Assembly: GCA_016193485.1 (NCBI GenBank)
Contig: JACPRZ010000007.1
Location: forward strand, 62,001 to 126,000
Source: Bacteroidota bacterium
Lineage (GTDB): Bacteria > Bacteroidota > Bacteroidia > JACPRZ01
Length of the DNA stretch: 64,000 nucleotides
Direction: 5' to 3'
Made by a program: the position numbers and the translations under genes. This document shows positions 47,050-56,204 of this stretch, in pieces (within the stretch, counting starts at the first letter, position 1; each line of letters begins with the position of its first letter). A model generated the notes under the pieces. The model did no database searches. It was not told where the DNA came from and saw only the letters and a list, made by a program, of their open reading frames with translations.

Positions 47050-47067
47050 CCCGCAGATTAACGCTGA
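47050..47067. repeat. Solo fragment of the CGCAGAT-family repeat
   Basis: CCCGCAGATTAACGCTGA in the gap before dch is like the outer end of the repeats that flank the GxxExxY gene. No gene accompanies it. Confidence 0.6.
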
Positions 47068-47128
47068 ATTTTTAGAACTTAAATTGCCTGCAGTTTAACG
47101 ACATTAAATTAATTCATGATTAAAATTT

Positions 47129-47902
47129 ATGAACAAAATCAAAACATCCTTCAGCCACGGCAATTCTGTTGCCCGCATTATTCTTGATGACGGCAAGGGT
47201 AATGTCATCGACAAAATAATGATCGGTGAATTATCAGCGGTACTGAACTCCTTTCAGGGTAACCGGGAATTAAAACTGATTACTTTTGAGGGGACCGGAA
47301 AACATTTTTCTTTCGGGGCTAGCGTTGAGGAGCACCGGAAGGAACTTGTCAGTGAGATGCTTCCTTCATTTCACAGTATATTCTATACGATTTCACAGTT
47401 ATCAGTGCCTACATTGGCTAAAATATCAGGCCAGTGCCTTGGCGGTGGACTTGAACTTGCCCTCATCTGTAATTTCCTTTTTGCCGATAAATCGGCACGG
47501 CTGGGGCAACCGGAAATCGTACTGGGAGTATTTCCCCCTCCCGCATCCATTCTTCTTCCTCTAAAAATAGGTAATGCGAGAGCGGAAGATATTCTTCTTA
47601 CCGGTAAAGTGATAACAGCCGAAGATGCAATGGCGGCCGGGTTGCTCAATGAAATTTTTGATGATAAAGCAACGCTGGATTCCGGTACTGATGAATGGAT
47701 TATTAAGAATATTTTACCAAAAAGCGCCTCATCGCTGAAATATGGCGTTAACGCCAGCCGGATATTCTTCAATCATATCCTTGGAAAATTTCTACCTGCA
47801 CTTGAAGAAACGTATCTGAACAACCTGATGAACACGCATGATGCCAATGAAGGGATAACAGCATTTCTGGAAAAGAGAAAACCGGAGTGGAAGAACCGAT
47901 AA
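47129..47902 (+). CDS. dch: Cyclohexa-1,5-diene-1-carbonyl-CoA hydratase
   Basis: 257 residues, crotonase superfamily, the length of Thauera Dch (about 258). Diagnostic stretches are KHFSFGASVEEH, GQCLGGGLELAL, RLGQPEIVLGVFPPPAS and the end MNTHDANEGITAFLEKRK, which I recognise as Dch rather than a fatty-acid enoyl-CoA hydratase. It adds water to the dienoyl-CoA made by benzoyl-CoA reductase, giving the substrate of Had. It is the last gene of the + strand cluster; an inverted 7-nt array separates it from the convergent gap gene. Confidence 0.92.
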   Translation: MNKIKTSFSHGNSVARIILDDGKGNVIDKIMIGELSAVLNSFQGNRELKLITFEGTGKHFSFGASVEEHRKELVSEMLPSFHSIFYTISQLSVPTLAKISGQCLGGGLELALICNFLFADKSARLGQPEIVLGVFPPPASILLPLKIGNARAEDILLTGKVITAEDAMAAGLLNEIFDDKATLDSGTDEWIIKNILPKSASSLKYGVNASRIFFNHILGKFLPALEETYLNNLMNTHDANEGITAFLEKRKPEWKNR

Positions 47903-47906
47903 AACA

Positions 47907-47973
47907 AGTTTCAAGTCCCAAGAACCAAGTCCCAAATTCCAAAGGGTATTTACTTGGGACTTTGGACTTGGAT
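47907..47973. repeat. Inverted 7-nt arrays between dch and gap, (TCCCAAG family)
   Basis: Left: units AGTCCCA, AGAACCA, AGTCCCA, AATTCCA in 7-nt steps (47907-47941). Right: TTGGGAC, TTTGGAC and TTGGATT inverted (about 47954-47974). It can form a hairpin and may act as a bidirectional terminator. The same unit family recurs at 55747-55774. Confidence 0.75.
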
Positions 47974-47974
47974 T

Positions 47975-49459
47975 TTAATAATACCTCATTCGTATCACTT
48001 CGGCAAGATATTTTGAAAGCCGGATCACCTGTTTCGTATATCCGAATTCATTATCATACCAGCAGTAGAGCACTAGATTCTTTTTGCTGTCACCTACGAT
48101 GGTGGCGGGGCTGTCGAAAACAACTGCACAGGGATTCCCGATAAGGTCGCTTGAAACAAGTTCGTTGGAATAAGAATACTGAATCTGTTCCACAAGGTCA
48201 CCTTTTAATGCAGCATCTTTCATGATCTGGTTGACTTCCTCTTTGCTTGTAGTTCTGGATACATTCAGATGCATCATGGCAAGTGATACATCGGGTGTGG
48301 GAACCCGTACCGCATTGGCGGTAAATTTACCGGCAAGTGAAGGCAGGATTTTCGCAATGGCGCTGGCAGCGCCCGTTTCGGTGATCACCATATTCAGAGG
48401 CGCACTGCGTCCCCTCCGGTATTTTTTATGGTAATTATCCAAAAGATTCTGGTCATTGGTATAGGAGTGAATGGTCTCCATGTGTCCCGACACAATACCC
48501 AATGTTTTATCAATTACATTTAAAACCGGTATAATGGCATTGGTTGTACATGAAGCGGCAGAGAATATTCTTTCGTTTTTTACCTCAAACTTTTCCTGGT
48601 TAACCCCGTAAACAATATTCGGAATATCACCTTTACCTGGCGCGGTCAGCAGTACTTTGCCGACACCTTTGGATGTGAGGTGGTCAGACAGCCCTTTCCT
48701 GTCGCGGACAATACCGGTGTTATCAATGACAAGCGCATCATGTATTCCATGGCTTTCATAATCAATACCGCCAGGAGCACCGGCTGCGATCATTTTTACT
48801 GTATGGCCGTTAATGATCAGCGATTTATTGGGCAGGTCTTCAATTACGGTTCCCGGGAAAGTGCCATGAATTGAGTCGCTGCGGAGGAGTTCAGCCCTTT
48901 TAATAATGTCCGCATCACTATTGTTGCGTGTTACGATAGCACGGAGGCGTAGTTGTTCACCTTTTCCTGCTTCGGCTATTAATACCCTTGCAGCGAGCCG
49001 CCCGATGCGTCCGAAACCAAAAAGAACAACGTCTTTTGGTTTAATTGTGGACCTCTCTTTTCCGGTAAAATTATTTAATTTACCTGTAATAAAGTTTTTT
49101 GCATTTTTTTTAAATTGTTCTCTTTCCGCCAACCATTCGGCTCCCAACCGGCCGATATCAATGCGGGACGGAACAAGGTCAAGTTTTTGCAGTTCACGGG
49201 CAAGCAACAAACTGTCGTGGACGGTTATGGGCTGGCCGACAATATTTTTTGCATAAAGATGCAGTTTTAATATCTGGCTGCTGCTACAGTCAACAAGTTG
49301 GTTCCGGAAAATGATAAGTTCAACAGATTTCTCAAACCATAAATTGCCAATGATACTGATAAGTTCAATGGCGGCTTTTTCCTGCAAGATCCAATCGATG
49401 AGTTGCGATTCGTAACCGTTTCTTGATAAGGTTTCGGGTTTTGCGACTGATATATCCAT
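47975..49459 (-). CDS. gap: Glyceraldehyde-3-phosphate dehydrogenase with N-terminal extension
   Basis: 494 residues. About 150 helical residues precede a standard GAPDH core that begins KDVVLFGFGRIGRLAARVLI (NAD motif FGFGRIGR). The catalytic Cys is in SAASCTTNAIIPVL, followed by V-S-G-H-M-E-T-I-H-S-Y-T-N-D-Q and the C-terminal Y-D-N-E-F-G-Y. Similar long forms occur in other Bacteroidota. The extended type may work in gluconeogenesis or with NADP; cofactor preference was not determined. A perfect -7 box lies 22 nt upstream. Confidence 0.93.
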   Translation of the reverse strand: MDISVAKPETLSRNGYESQLIDWILQEKAAIELISIIGNLWFEKSVELIIFRNQLVDCSSSQILKLHLYAKNIVGQPITVHDSLLLARELQKLDLVPSRIDIGRLGAEWLAEREQFKKNAKNFITGKLNNFTGKERSTIKPKDVVLFGFGRIGRLAARVLIAEAGKGEQLRLRAIVTRNNSDADIIKRAELLRSDSIHGTFPGTVIEDLPNKSLIINGHTVKMIAAGAPGGIDYESHGIHDALVIDNTGIVRDRKGLSDHLTSKGVGKVLLTAPGKGDIPNIVYGVNQEKFEVKNERIFSAASCTTNAIIPVLNVIDKTLGIVSGHMETIHSYTNDQNLLDNYHKKYRRGRSAPLNMVITETGAASAIAKILPSLAGKFTANAVRVPTPDVSLAMMHLNVSRTTSKEEVNQIMKDAALKGDLVEQIQYSYSNELVSSDLIGNPCAVVFDSPATIVGDSKKNLVLYCWYDNEFGYTKQVIRLSKYLAEVIRMRYY

Positions 49460-49480
49460 AAGATTAAATTATTTGGATTG

Positions 49481-49488
49481 CAAAAATA
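49481..49488 (-). promoter_or_regulatory. -7 promoter box of gap
   Basis: TATTTTTG followed by C on the reverse strand, a perfect TAnnTTTG, 22 nt before the gap ATG. Confidence 0.65.
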
Positions 49489-49582
49489 TAAAAATGTTAA
49501 ATGAGACGGTGAAGTTAAAACAGATCATTGGGAGGGTAAATGATTGCAGTCAGTAAATCCAACCGTTGAAGTAAGATTTAAA

Positions 49583-52500
49583 TCACTTTTCATTTACCCG
49601 CAAAAAGCGGCCATTCCAGACCGGGCACCGGTCATCTGTAAATACAGTCAGGAAATAAATACCTTCGGGAAATTCAGTAAGCGAAATCTCTGCAATAACC
49701 GGGTTTGAACCATTTGAAAGGTCGCTACGGGTATTGAGCAGAATACGGCCCGAAATATCTTTTATTTCAATAATAGTGGTTTGTCCAATCCCGGATCGGT
49801 TTACTAAGGAGATTGAATTTGTGGCCGGGTTCGGGAAAATCATAAATGCGGTTTCTCCGGTCTTATTATTGGTTTTCAGAACGACAATATTGGAAGCAAA
49901 CGAAAAATTACCGTCAAAGTCGGTTTGTTTAAGGCGGTAATAATTTAGCCCTTCCACCGGTGCATCGTCAGTAAATTGATAATTGTGCGGTTGATTGCTG
50001 ATGCCTGATCCGTCAATATTGCCAAGTTCAGTAAATTCCCATCCGTTTACAGAGCGTTCAATAGTAAAGAAATCGTTATTTGTTTCGCTGCCGGTTTCCC
50101 AATAGAGAATATTTACGTGATTTTTGTGTTCCCCGGTGAAGGCAAGCAACCCGACAGGAAGCGGGTTAACAGCAGGTGATTTTGAACCGAACGAAAAAGG
50201 GCTGAAAGCGGTTACAACATCGGAGGTAACGGTACCTGCCGAAGTTCCAGCGCAGGAACCTGAATAGGAACCCCCGACCGTATTTTTGTTTTCCCATCCT
50301 GTACCATTCCATCTTGCCACAACAAGATCACCGGTATTGGGAGGGCTGACACAACTGTTGATTCCGCTGCTGGCGGCATTTTCCCAGTAAAGCGTTACTG
50401 TTGCATTTCCTGTTCCGGCCGTGCGGTCCAATTGCCAGTATTCCATCTTGCTTACATTATTGAGTACAGGTGCCGGAGCGCCAGCCATAGTTGTAGTATT
50501 GGAGTAAACAGAATAAAAGTATTGCGCCTGGAAAGTCGCAGCGGCCGTCACACCGGAAACTCCGATCCGTGCCCACCGGTTAAAGGCATCACCAACAGGG
50601 AAAATAAAACTGCTTGCAATAATGCAAACCTTCTGCATCGGTCCGTCAACAAAACTTACAACGCTTCCGCCAACAGGTGATACTAAAGAAGCGGAAGCCA
50701 TAATTAGTAATGGTGGATTGGCGGTATAAATGATTCCATTGGTTAATGTCAATGTTCCGGTAACATTCAGATTGCTTGTGGTGCCACCCGTAAGGGTCAT
50801 TCCTCCTCCTGAATTATTCATAATAACATTAGTAAATGAAATGGTGCCGCTGCTATTGGTGAAGGTTTGCGGGATGATTCCGTTAAATTCAATGTTCGGG
50901 CAATTGGTGAGAGTAGTGTTTGCGGCAGTGCTGAAATTTCCTGAAATTTTTACTGTTTGATTACTTGCATTGAAAACGCTTGTCGAATTTGTGGTTGTAA
51001 AATTTCCCCCGATGTCCAAGGATACAACAGGATTAATAATCACGCTGCCGCCTGTTTTTGTGATAGTGAGATTTCCTATTTTATTTGTTCCGGTTAATGA
51101 TCCTGTGATATTTTGAACAACAGATGCATTATTGAACAACAGAGTAGCGGTAGATGCCATCGTCAGGGTGCCGTTATTGACAAAATTGCCGCAAACAGTC
51201 AACGTGCAGTTAGCATTAATAGTTAAGGTTGCACCTGCACTGATTGTTAAATTCTGAACACTGGCATTAGCGCTGATCACCGGCTGAGCCCCGCCACTGT
51301 TAATCAATGCATTCAGATTACAGGTTGGATCAGTGCAGCCGCCCCAGTTACCCGGTAAACTCCAGTCATTGCTGGTATTACTTGACCATGTTAAAGAAGC
51401 GCCAGGAGTTGAGTAAGCGATGGGAGATGTAGCGCTGAATTTAAGAGTATATCCCGAAACATAGTTGTTCATGTAGTTGCTGATAGCAAGCACATAAATT
51501 TCGCCATTAGTAACTGCTATCTGGTTTTCATAAGCCCAATCAAAATCGGGAGAATATGCGGCAGGAGCAGTTTCATCAGTAGCGCTGTAAAGCCCCGTTA
51601 CTCCATCCGCATCATAATCGCACCGGGTGGCGGCAGTTGTGCCGGCAGCAATTTCTGCACAGCAAAATACCCCATCGCCAGTGCCATCGCAAGTTGATTC
51701 CCATTTCCAGATGGCAAAGTCATAATCGGTTTCATCACCAGGATTAACATAACCAGGATTGGATTGACCAGTCAGTGGATTGGGATTGCCATAATCATTA
51801 GGCACAATATCAAATTCAAGGTTACCGTTTGCGTTGATATTGATAGTGTACCAAGTTGAACTTTTTTCACCCGAAGCAAGACATATACTGGCGCCAGTAA
51901 AATCACATATATTTCCGAAAGCGAAATTTCCGGGATTGGAAACAGAAGTGGTTGCTCCGCATACAGGATTGGTATAAGTAGTTACCGGTCCGCAGTCCTG
52001 CCCTACAATGGGAGGCAATACAGGCGCGGCTTGATTGTTTCCGTCAATAACGAGAATTGAAAATGTGCCTACTAAATTATCTTCTCCATCTACTCTGATG
52101 TATGCGTAAGTGCCAGCGCCAATATTCTGATAATATAAATAAGAATGGTCGTAAGCGGTTCCGCAGGAAGCAGCATCCTGGTTGCAATCAACGTAAGTAA
52201 GCGAACCGCAGGCATTGCCTCTATACAAATCAATTTGCGTCTTTAATAATGACCCTACAGTAGTTTTGATAGCAAGGTCCCTGGATCCCGGGATGGTAAC
52301 CACATACCAAATTGTGTTCATTGTTCCGGTTGTCCAGCAAGCGGGAGCAGCCGGCTCACCAAAAGCATTTGTGCAGGTATTGTCGCCTGGGGCGCTCACG
52401 CCAAGGGTGAGTGGTATGGCACCGCTGCAAGGGTCGTTAGCCGTATTGCCACCCGGTGCGCTTATAGAAATATCATAGTTAACACTGGAAGGACCTGCCC

Positions 52501-55500
52501 AGTTGTCAACTATCAGATAATAATATCCTGCAGATGGGATATTTATATCATTAGTAAGAGTTCCGCCCGTTGCACCGGTTGTGGAATTAAAAACACAAGT
52601 ACTTCCCCCAACATCGGGACAGCCGTTGTAAATTTGAAATCCTATTGAAGCATCAGAAGCATTGGTGAGCGAAACATTTACACATCCCGCTGCGCCAATT
52701 AATACTTTGTACACTTTATCAGAACCGGATTCGTAACTGGAGCCGCAAGAAGATGGACTGGCATTGTTATAATCATTGTTCATGCATTCGGTAGATTCTC
52801 CCGTTTTTGTATAAGGTAAGGTAACATTAACCGGATTTGAACAGGTGAATCCGGTCATAGTCACGAGGACGCTGGACGAATTGCCGGAGAATCCGCTGAT
52901 TGTGCAGGTAATAACACAACGGTAGTTTGTGGGGGTCGCAGGAGAAACAGTATAAGGGATAGAAGTAGCGCTCGGAATGTCGGTCCAGGTAGAAATAGGA
53001 TTTGGTGATGATTGCCATTGGTAAGTGAGTCCACAAGCAATGGTTTGACCAGATAATGAAAGATCGTAGGCATTGCCCCCGCAGGTAGTTGATGGGGAAG
53101 CGTTAGCGGTACCGCCTGTTGGTGTACCGGAACAGTTATTGGGAGTGTAGTTAAATTTCATATTCGGTCGGCTACTGCTTGTAGATGAAGCTGCCATAGT
53201 ACAACCGGCAGAGCCATCCGCATAATTATAGCATACTGTACTTCCCGATGGCGTGGTTGTATAATAAACAGGGTCGGAAGATGTGAAACTTGTGTTATCA
53301 AAGCAGGTTTCAACAACAAGGTTGCTTGTTCCGTTCCAAACGAAACTGGTAGAGAAGAGATGCTGATTCCATCCAACTGCAGTTGTCCAGTTAGCGCTGT
53401 AGACAGTAGTAAAAGCAGGTGTAAGCCATGTGGCGGATGAAAAGGTAGATGAAGCGGTATTCCCGATTTTAATTGTAAAGTTCTTGTATTGCTGGGTACT
53501 TCCTTTTGAGGATACATTAAAAAACAATGAGGTCAAAGTGCTGCCACCGCAAAGTCCAGCTGCGGCTAGTTCGGAGGCAGAGATAATAAATTGCGATCTG
53601 GAATCTTCCCATCCGCCATAGTAAGGATAGTTGACTGTGAATGTTCCGGTGCCAAGTATTATACAAGTATTGATAGTTACTAACGCACTCGCTGAATTTG
53701 CCGATAATCCGCTTGCGGTACAGGTAACAACGCAACGGTAGTTGGTGCTTGCGGTAGGAGTTGCTATATAGGAAGTAGAAGTAGCCCCTCCAATATTTGT
53801 CCACACGGTAATCGGGTTGGGTGATGATTGCCATTGAAAAGTAATGCCGCAGGCAACAGTTTGTCCTGATAAAGAAAGAGTGGAACTTTCACCCAGGCAA
53901 ATACCGGCAGGTGAAGCCGAAACAGTTCCTCCCGTTGGAGTTCCCGAACAGGGAGGCCCAACGGTATAATTAAACTTCATATTCGGTCTTGAGTCGCTTG
54001 TTGATTCAGCAGCCAGAGTGCAACCCGTAGAAGCATCCATTTCGGCATAACATACGGTGTTGCCGGAGGCAGTGGTAGTGTAATAAACATAATCGTAAGA
54101 AGTGTAGCTTGTGTTGTTAAAACAGGTTTCAACAACAATATTACTTGTTCCGTTCCAAACATATCCCGTGGAGAAGGTATGTAAATTCCATCCTGTTGCG
54201 GTTGTCCAGTTTCCATTATAAACAGTAGTAAAGGCAGGAGTAAGCCATGTAGCAGAAGCAAAAGTGGAAGAGGCGGTATTCCCTATTTTAATGGTAAATC
54301 CGGTATATTGCTGTGTGCTTCCTTTTGATGATACATTAAAAGAGAGGGATGTTAAAGTGCTGTTGGGACAAATTCCTGCAGCCGATAATTCTGCGGCAGT
54401 AATAATAAATTGCGAGCGCGCATCATGATAATATCCTTGATAAGGGTAAGACGATGTGGTGGATGTTCCGGTGCCAATAATAATACATGGGTTTATAGTA
54501 ACTGAAGCGCTGGAAGAATTTCCAGAAAGTCCGCTGGCGGTACAGGTCGTTACTCTCCGGTACCAGGTAGTAGCAGAGGGTGAGGCATTATAAGAAGCAG
54601 AGGTAGCGCCTGAAATATCCGTCCATGCGCCCGTGGACGTAGGACCGGACTGCCACTGGAAAGTAAGCCCGCAACCTGTAGCCCCACCGGTTACGGTAAG
54701 CGCAGAACTTTCGCTTGAGCACATTGTAGCAGGAGAAGCAGCAGCGGTACCGCCTGCAGGGGTACCTGAACAAACTACGGGCGTCCAGGTAAAAAGACCA
54801 TTTGGACATCTGGCGTTTGAACTGCCCGACACCATTTTATCACTATTGGCAGTACCTGCAGAAGAACCTGTCCAACTCGTGTTCGCAATTTTTGTTCTAT
54901 TATTAAAGTCAGCGCTTGATGCGCCCCTCAATCCTACTTCATAGTTTTCGTTTGCTACCTGGGCAGCATTTGAATAATAAAACTGAATTGTATTGGATGT
55001 TTCGGTGAGAACAATCTGAAAAGTATAATCTTCAGCAGTTCCCCCATATTCTTCATAATTTTTCCATTCAACAGTAAATGTGCGGTTAGGAGCAGAACCT
55101 GCTGTTTTTGACCTGAGCGAACCGCCAGCTAAACCCTGCAAATCGGCTGCAAGGGCGGCAATAACGTTATTGTCGCTTCCCGAACTCAATGGTGTATAGG
55201 TATTGCTTAGGGATGTTCCCAATACAATGTATCCATCGTTGGAAATACTTACGGCTGTATAATTATTATTACAGGCAAACTGAAAGGTAAATCCGATAGG
55301 GATATTTGTATACACCCCATAATCGGTAGTTCCGGTAGTATGCTCGGTATAGGTTGGCGTCAATAATGTTGGGCTGCCTGCTCCTTGTGTAAATGTGTAA
55401 GTGCTGCTAACCTGACTGAATGATGGAAGAACGATATAAATAAATAACAGAAAGGGCAAAAGTGTTCGTGATGAAGGAAAATTAATTCTACAAATATCCG

Positions 55501-55543
55501 ATTGATAAATATTTTTAAAATTCTTCAGTAAAAATATATTCAT
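49583..55543 (-). CDS. Giant secreted protein with duplicated adhesion-like modules and T9SS type A sorting domain
   Basis: 1986 residues from the ATG at 55543; an upstream GTG at 55567 is less likely. The signal peptide ends near SFSQ. An N-terminal domain of about 220 residues is followed by PKD/Ig-like units (CSGTPTGGT, then FQWQSSPNPI, then W-T-D-I). Two near-identical long modules (FIISASELAAAGLC..., KIGNTASSTF, TWLTPAFTTVY, RPNMKFNYT) lie at about 54400-53960 and 53600-53150 of the DNA. PPC-like domains, a filament-like repeat (LTISAGATLTINANCTLT) and the tail MIFPNPATNSISLVNRSG...G-I-Y-F-L-T-V follow, the last being T9SS type A. Function probably adhesion or matrix; no catalytic motif seen. 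Confidence 0.88.
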   Translation of the reverse strand: MNIFLLKNFKNIYQSDICRINFPSSRTLLPFLLFIYIVLPSFSQVSSTYTFTQGAGSPTLLTPTYTEHTTGTTDYGVYTNIPIGFTFQFACNNNYTAVSISNDGYIVLGTSLSNTYTPLSSGSDNNVIAALAADLQGLAGGSLRSKTAGSAPNRTFTVEWKNYEEYGGTAEDYTFQIVLTETSNTIQFYYSNAAQVANENYEVGLRGASSADFNNRTKIANTSWTGSSAGTANSDKMVSGSSNARCPNGLFTWTPVVCSGTPAGGTAAASPATMCSSESSALTVTGGATGCGLTFQWQSGPTSTGAWTDISGATSASYNASPSATTWYRRVTTCTASGLSGNSSSASVTINPCIIIGTGTSTTSSYPYQGYYHDARSQFIITAAELSAAGICPNSTLTSLSFNVSSKGSTQQYTGFTIKIGNTASSTFASATWLTPAFTTVYNGNWTTATGWNLHTFSTGYVWNGTSNIVVETCFNNTSYTSYDYVYYTTTASGNTVCYAEMDASTGCTLAAESTSDSRPNMKFNYTVGPPCSGTPTGGTVSASPAGICLGESSTLSLSGQTVACGITFQWQSSPNPITVWTNIGGATSTSYIATPTASTNYRCVVTCTASGLSANSASALVTINTCIILGTGTFTVNYPYYGGWEDSRSQFIISASELAAAGLCGGSTLTSLFFNVSSKGSTQQYKNFTIKIGNTASSTFSSATWLTPAFTTVYSANWTTAVGWNQHLFSTSFVWNGTSNLVVETCFDNTSFTSSDPVYYTTTPSGSTVCYNYADGSAGCTMAASSTSSSRPNMKFNYTPNNCSGTPTGGTANASPSTTCGGNAYDLSLSGQTIACGLTYQWQSSPNPISTWTDIPSATSIPYTVSPATPTNYRCVITCTISGFSGNSSSVLVTMTGFTCSNPVNVTLPYTKTGESTECMNNDYNNASPSSCGSSYESGSDKVYKVLIGAAGCVNVSLTNASDASIGFQIYNGCPDVGGSTCVFNSTTGATGGTLTNDINIPSAGYYYLIVDNWAGPSSVNYDISISAPGGNTANDPCSGAIPLTLGVSAPGDNTCTNAFGEPAAPACWTTGTMNTIWYVVTIPGSRDLAIKTTVGSLLKTQIDLYRGNACGSLTYVDCNQDAASCGTAYDHSYLYYQNIGAGTYAYIRVDGEDNLVGTFSILVIDGNNQAAPVLPPIVGQDCGPVTTYTNPVCGATTSVSNPGNFAFGNICDFTGASICLASGEKSSTWYTININANGNLEFDIVPNDYGNPNPLTGQSNPGYVNPGDETDYDFAIWKWESTCDGTGDGVFCCAEIAAGTTAATRCDYDADGVTGLYSATDETAPAAYSPDFDWAYENQIAVTNGEIYVLAISNYMNNYVSGYTLKFSATSPIAYSTPGASLTWSSNTSNDWSLPGNWGGCTDPTCNLNALINSGGAQPVISANASVQNLTISAGATLTINANCTLTVCGNFVNNGTLTMASTATLLFNNASVVQNITGSLTGTNKIGNLTITKTGGSVIINPVVSLDIGGNFTTTNSTSVFNASNQTVKISGNFSTAANTTLTNCPNIEFNGIIPQTFTNSSGTISFTNVIMNNSGGGMTLTGGTTSNLNVTGTLTLTNGIIYTANPPLLIMASASLVSPVGGSVVSFVDGPMQKVCIIASSFIFPVGDAFNRWARIGVSGVTAAATFQAQYFYSVYSNTTTMAGAPAPVLNNVSKMEYWQLDRTAGTGNATVTLYWENAASSGINSCVSPPNTGDLVVARWNGTGWENKNTVGGSYSGSCAGTSAGTVTSDVVTAFSPFSFGSKSPAVNPLPVGLLAFTGEHKNHVNILYWETGSETNNDFFTIERSVNGWEFTELGNIDGSGISNQPHNYQFTDDAPVEGLNYYRLKQTDFDGNFSFASNIVVLKTNNKTGETAFMIFPNPATNSISLVNRSGIGQTTIIEIKDISGRILLNTRSDLSNGSNPVIAEISLTEFPEGIYFLTVFTDDRCPVWNGRFLRVNEK
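53150..54480. repeat. Tandem duplication of a long module inside the giant T9SS protein gene
   Basis: The stretch coding for the sorted sequence from CIILGTGTF to MKFNYT occurs twice (about 53150-53665 and 53965-54485), with clear similarity at the nucleotide level, for example in the parts coding GNTASSTF and TWLTPAFTTVY. Confidence 0.75.
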
Positions 55544-55804
55544 ACCCGAAATTCCATTGTACGACACGAGAAATTAGGTTAGGGGAATATTCATTTGTGG
55601 GTTATACGCAAAAAGACGATAAAAAGTTACAAAAAGATGCATCCGGGAAAAGCCCGCACCTAATTGAAAAACACAATGTAAGTAAATAATCCATATTCAA
55701 TTACGGTATTTGTCATTATCTTCATAAGTTGACCCTAACTGATAAGTCCCAAGTTCCAAGCCCCAAATTCCAATTAGGTTTTGCGAAATATGGGTCAGTA
55801 AATT
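55544..55804. other. Gap with TCCCAAG-family array
   Basis: 261 nt without a gene. At 55747-55774 four 7-nt units (TCCCAAG, TTCCAAG, CCCCAAA, TTCCAAT) match the array near 47916. The rest is AT-rich with no clear signal. Confidence 0.6.
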
Positions 55805-56083
55805 TTATTCGGATGAAGCATGGCATCTATAATCCGCATTCAGAAATTCCGAGTTGAGAAAGAAACGGGCAAAATCTTTGTCCTTCTTTCTTAGTTGAGC
55901 AGACCATTCTATGGTTTCAACTATTTTTTCTTTACCGTAGAAAGTTACTATTTCTCTCCATTCTTTTAAATTTCCCATTTCAAGCACCCGTTCAATTACA
56001 ATTTTATAGGATTTATCCCAGTGAAATGTCGCCAGGTCATACTTCCAAAGGAGCGTATCGGATATATCCGGACGGTTTGGCAT
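55805..56083 (-). CDS. Small DUF6922-like protein
   Basis: 92 residues from the ATG at 56083. The core is ISDTLLWKYDLATFHWDKSYKIVIERVLEMGNLKEW in part (LLWKYDLATFHWDKSY), then R-E-I-V-T-F-Y-G-K-E-K-I-V-E and F-F-L-N-S-E-F-L-N. This layout, with W-x-Y/F-D and V-I-E-R-V-L-E-x-G, is that of small proteins of the DUF6922 type, often near toxin-antitoxin or mobile genes. An upstream in-frame ATG (56131) lies before the promoter box and is rejected. No partner toxin is seen next to it. Confidence 0.7.
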   Translation of the reverse strand: MPNRPDISDTLLWKYDLATFHWDKSYKIVIERVLEMGNLKEWREIVTFYGKEKIVETIEWSAQLRKKDKDFARFFLNSEFLNADYRCHASSE

Positions 56084-56101
56084 AATGGTTTTTTTGTAAT
56101 G

Positions 56102-56109
56102 TAAAGATA
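56102..56109 (-). promoter_or_regulatory. -7 promoter box of the DUF6922-like gene
   Basis: TATCTTTA on the reverse strand, 18 nt before the ATG at 56083; one change from consensus. It decides the start. Confidence 0.55.
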
Positions 56110-56204
56110 CGAAATCCTCCTGTACCTGCAAGGGCTTGAATACCTTGCGGCCGGTTCATTTGCAACTATTTTGATAATTTATCCAAATCAATGTCCTGAA
56201 ATCC

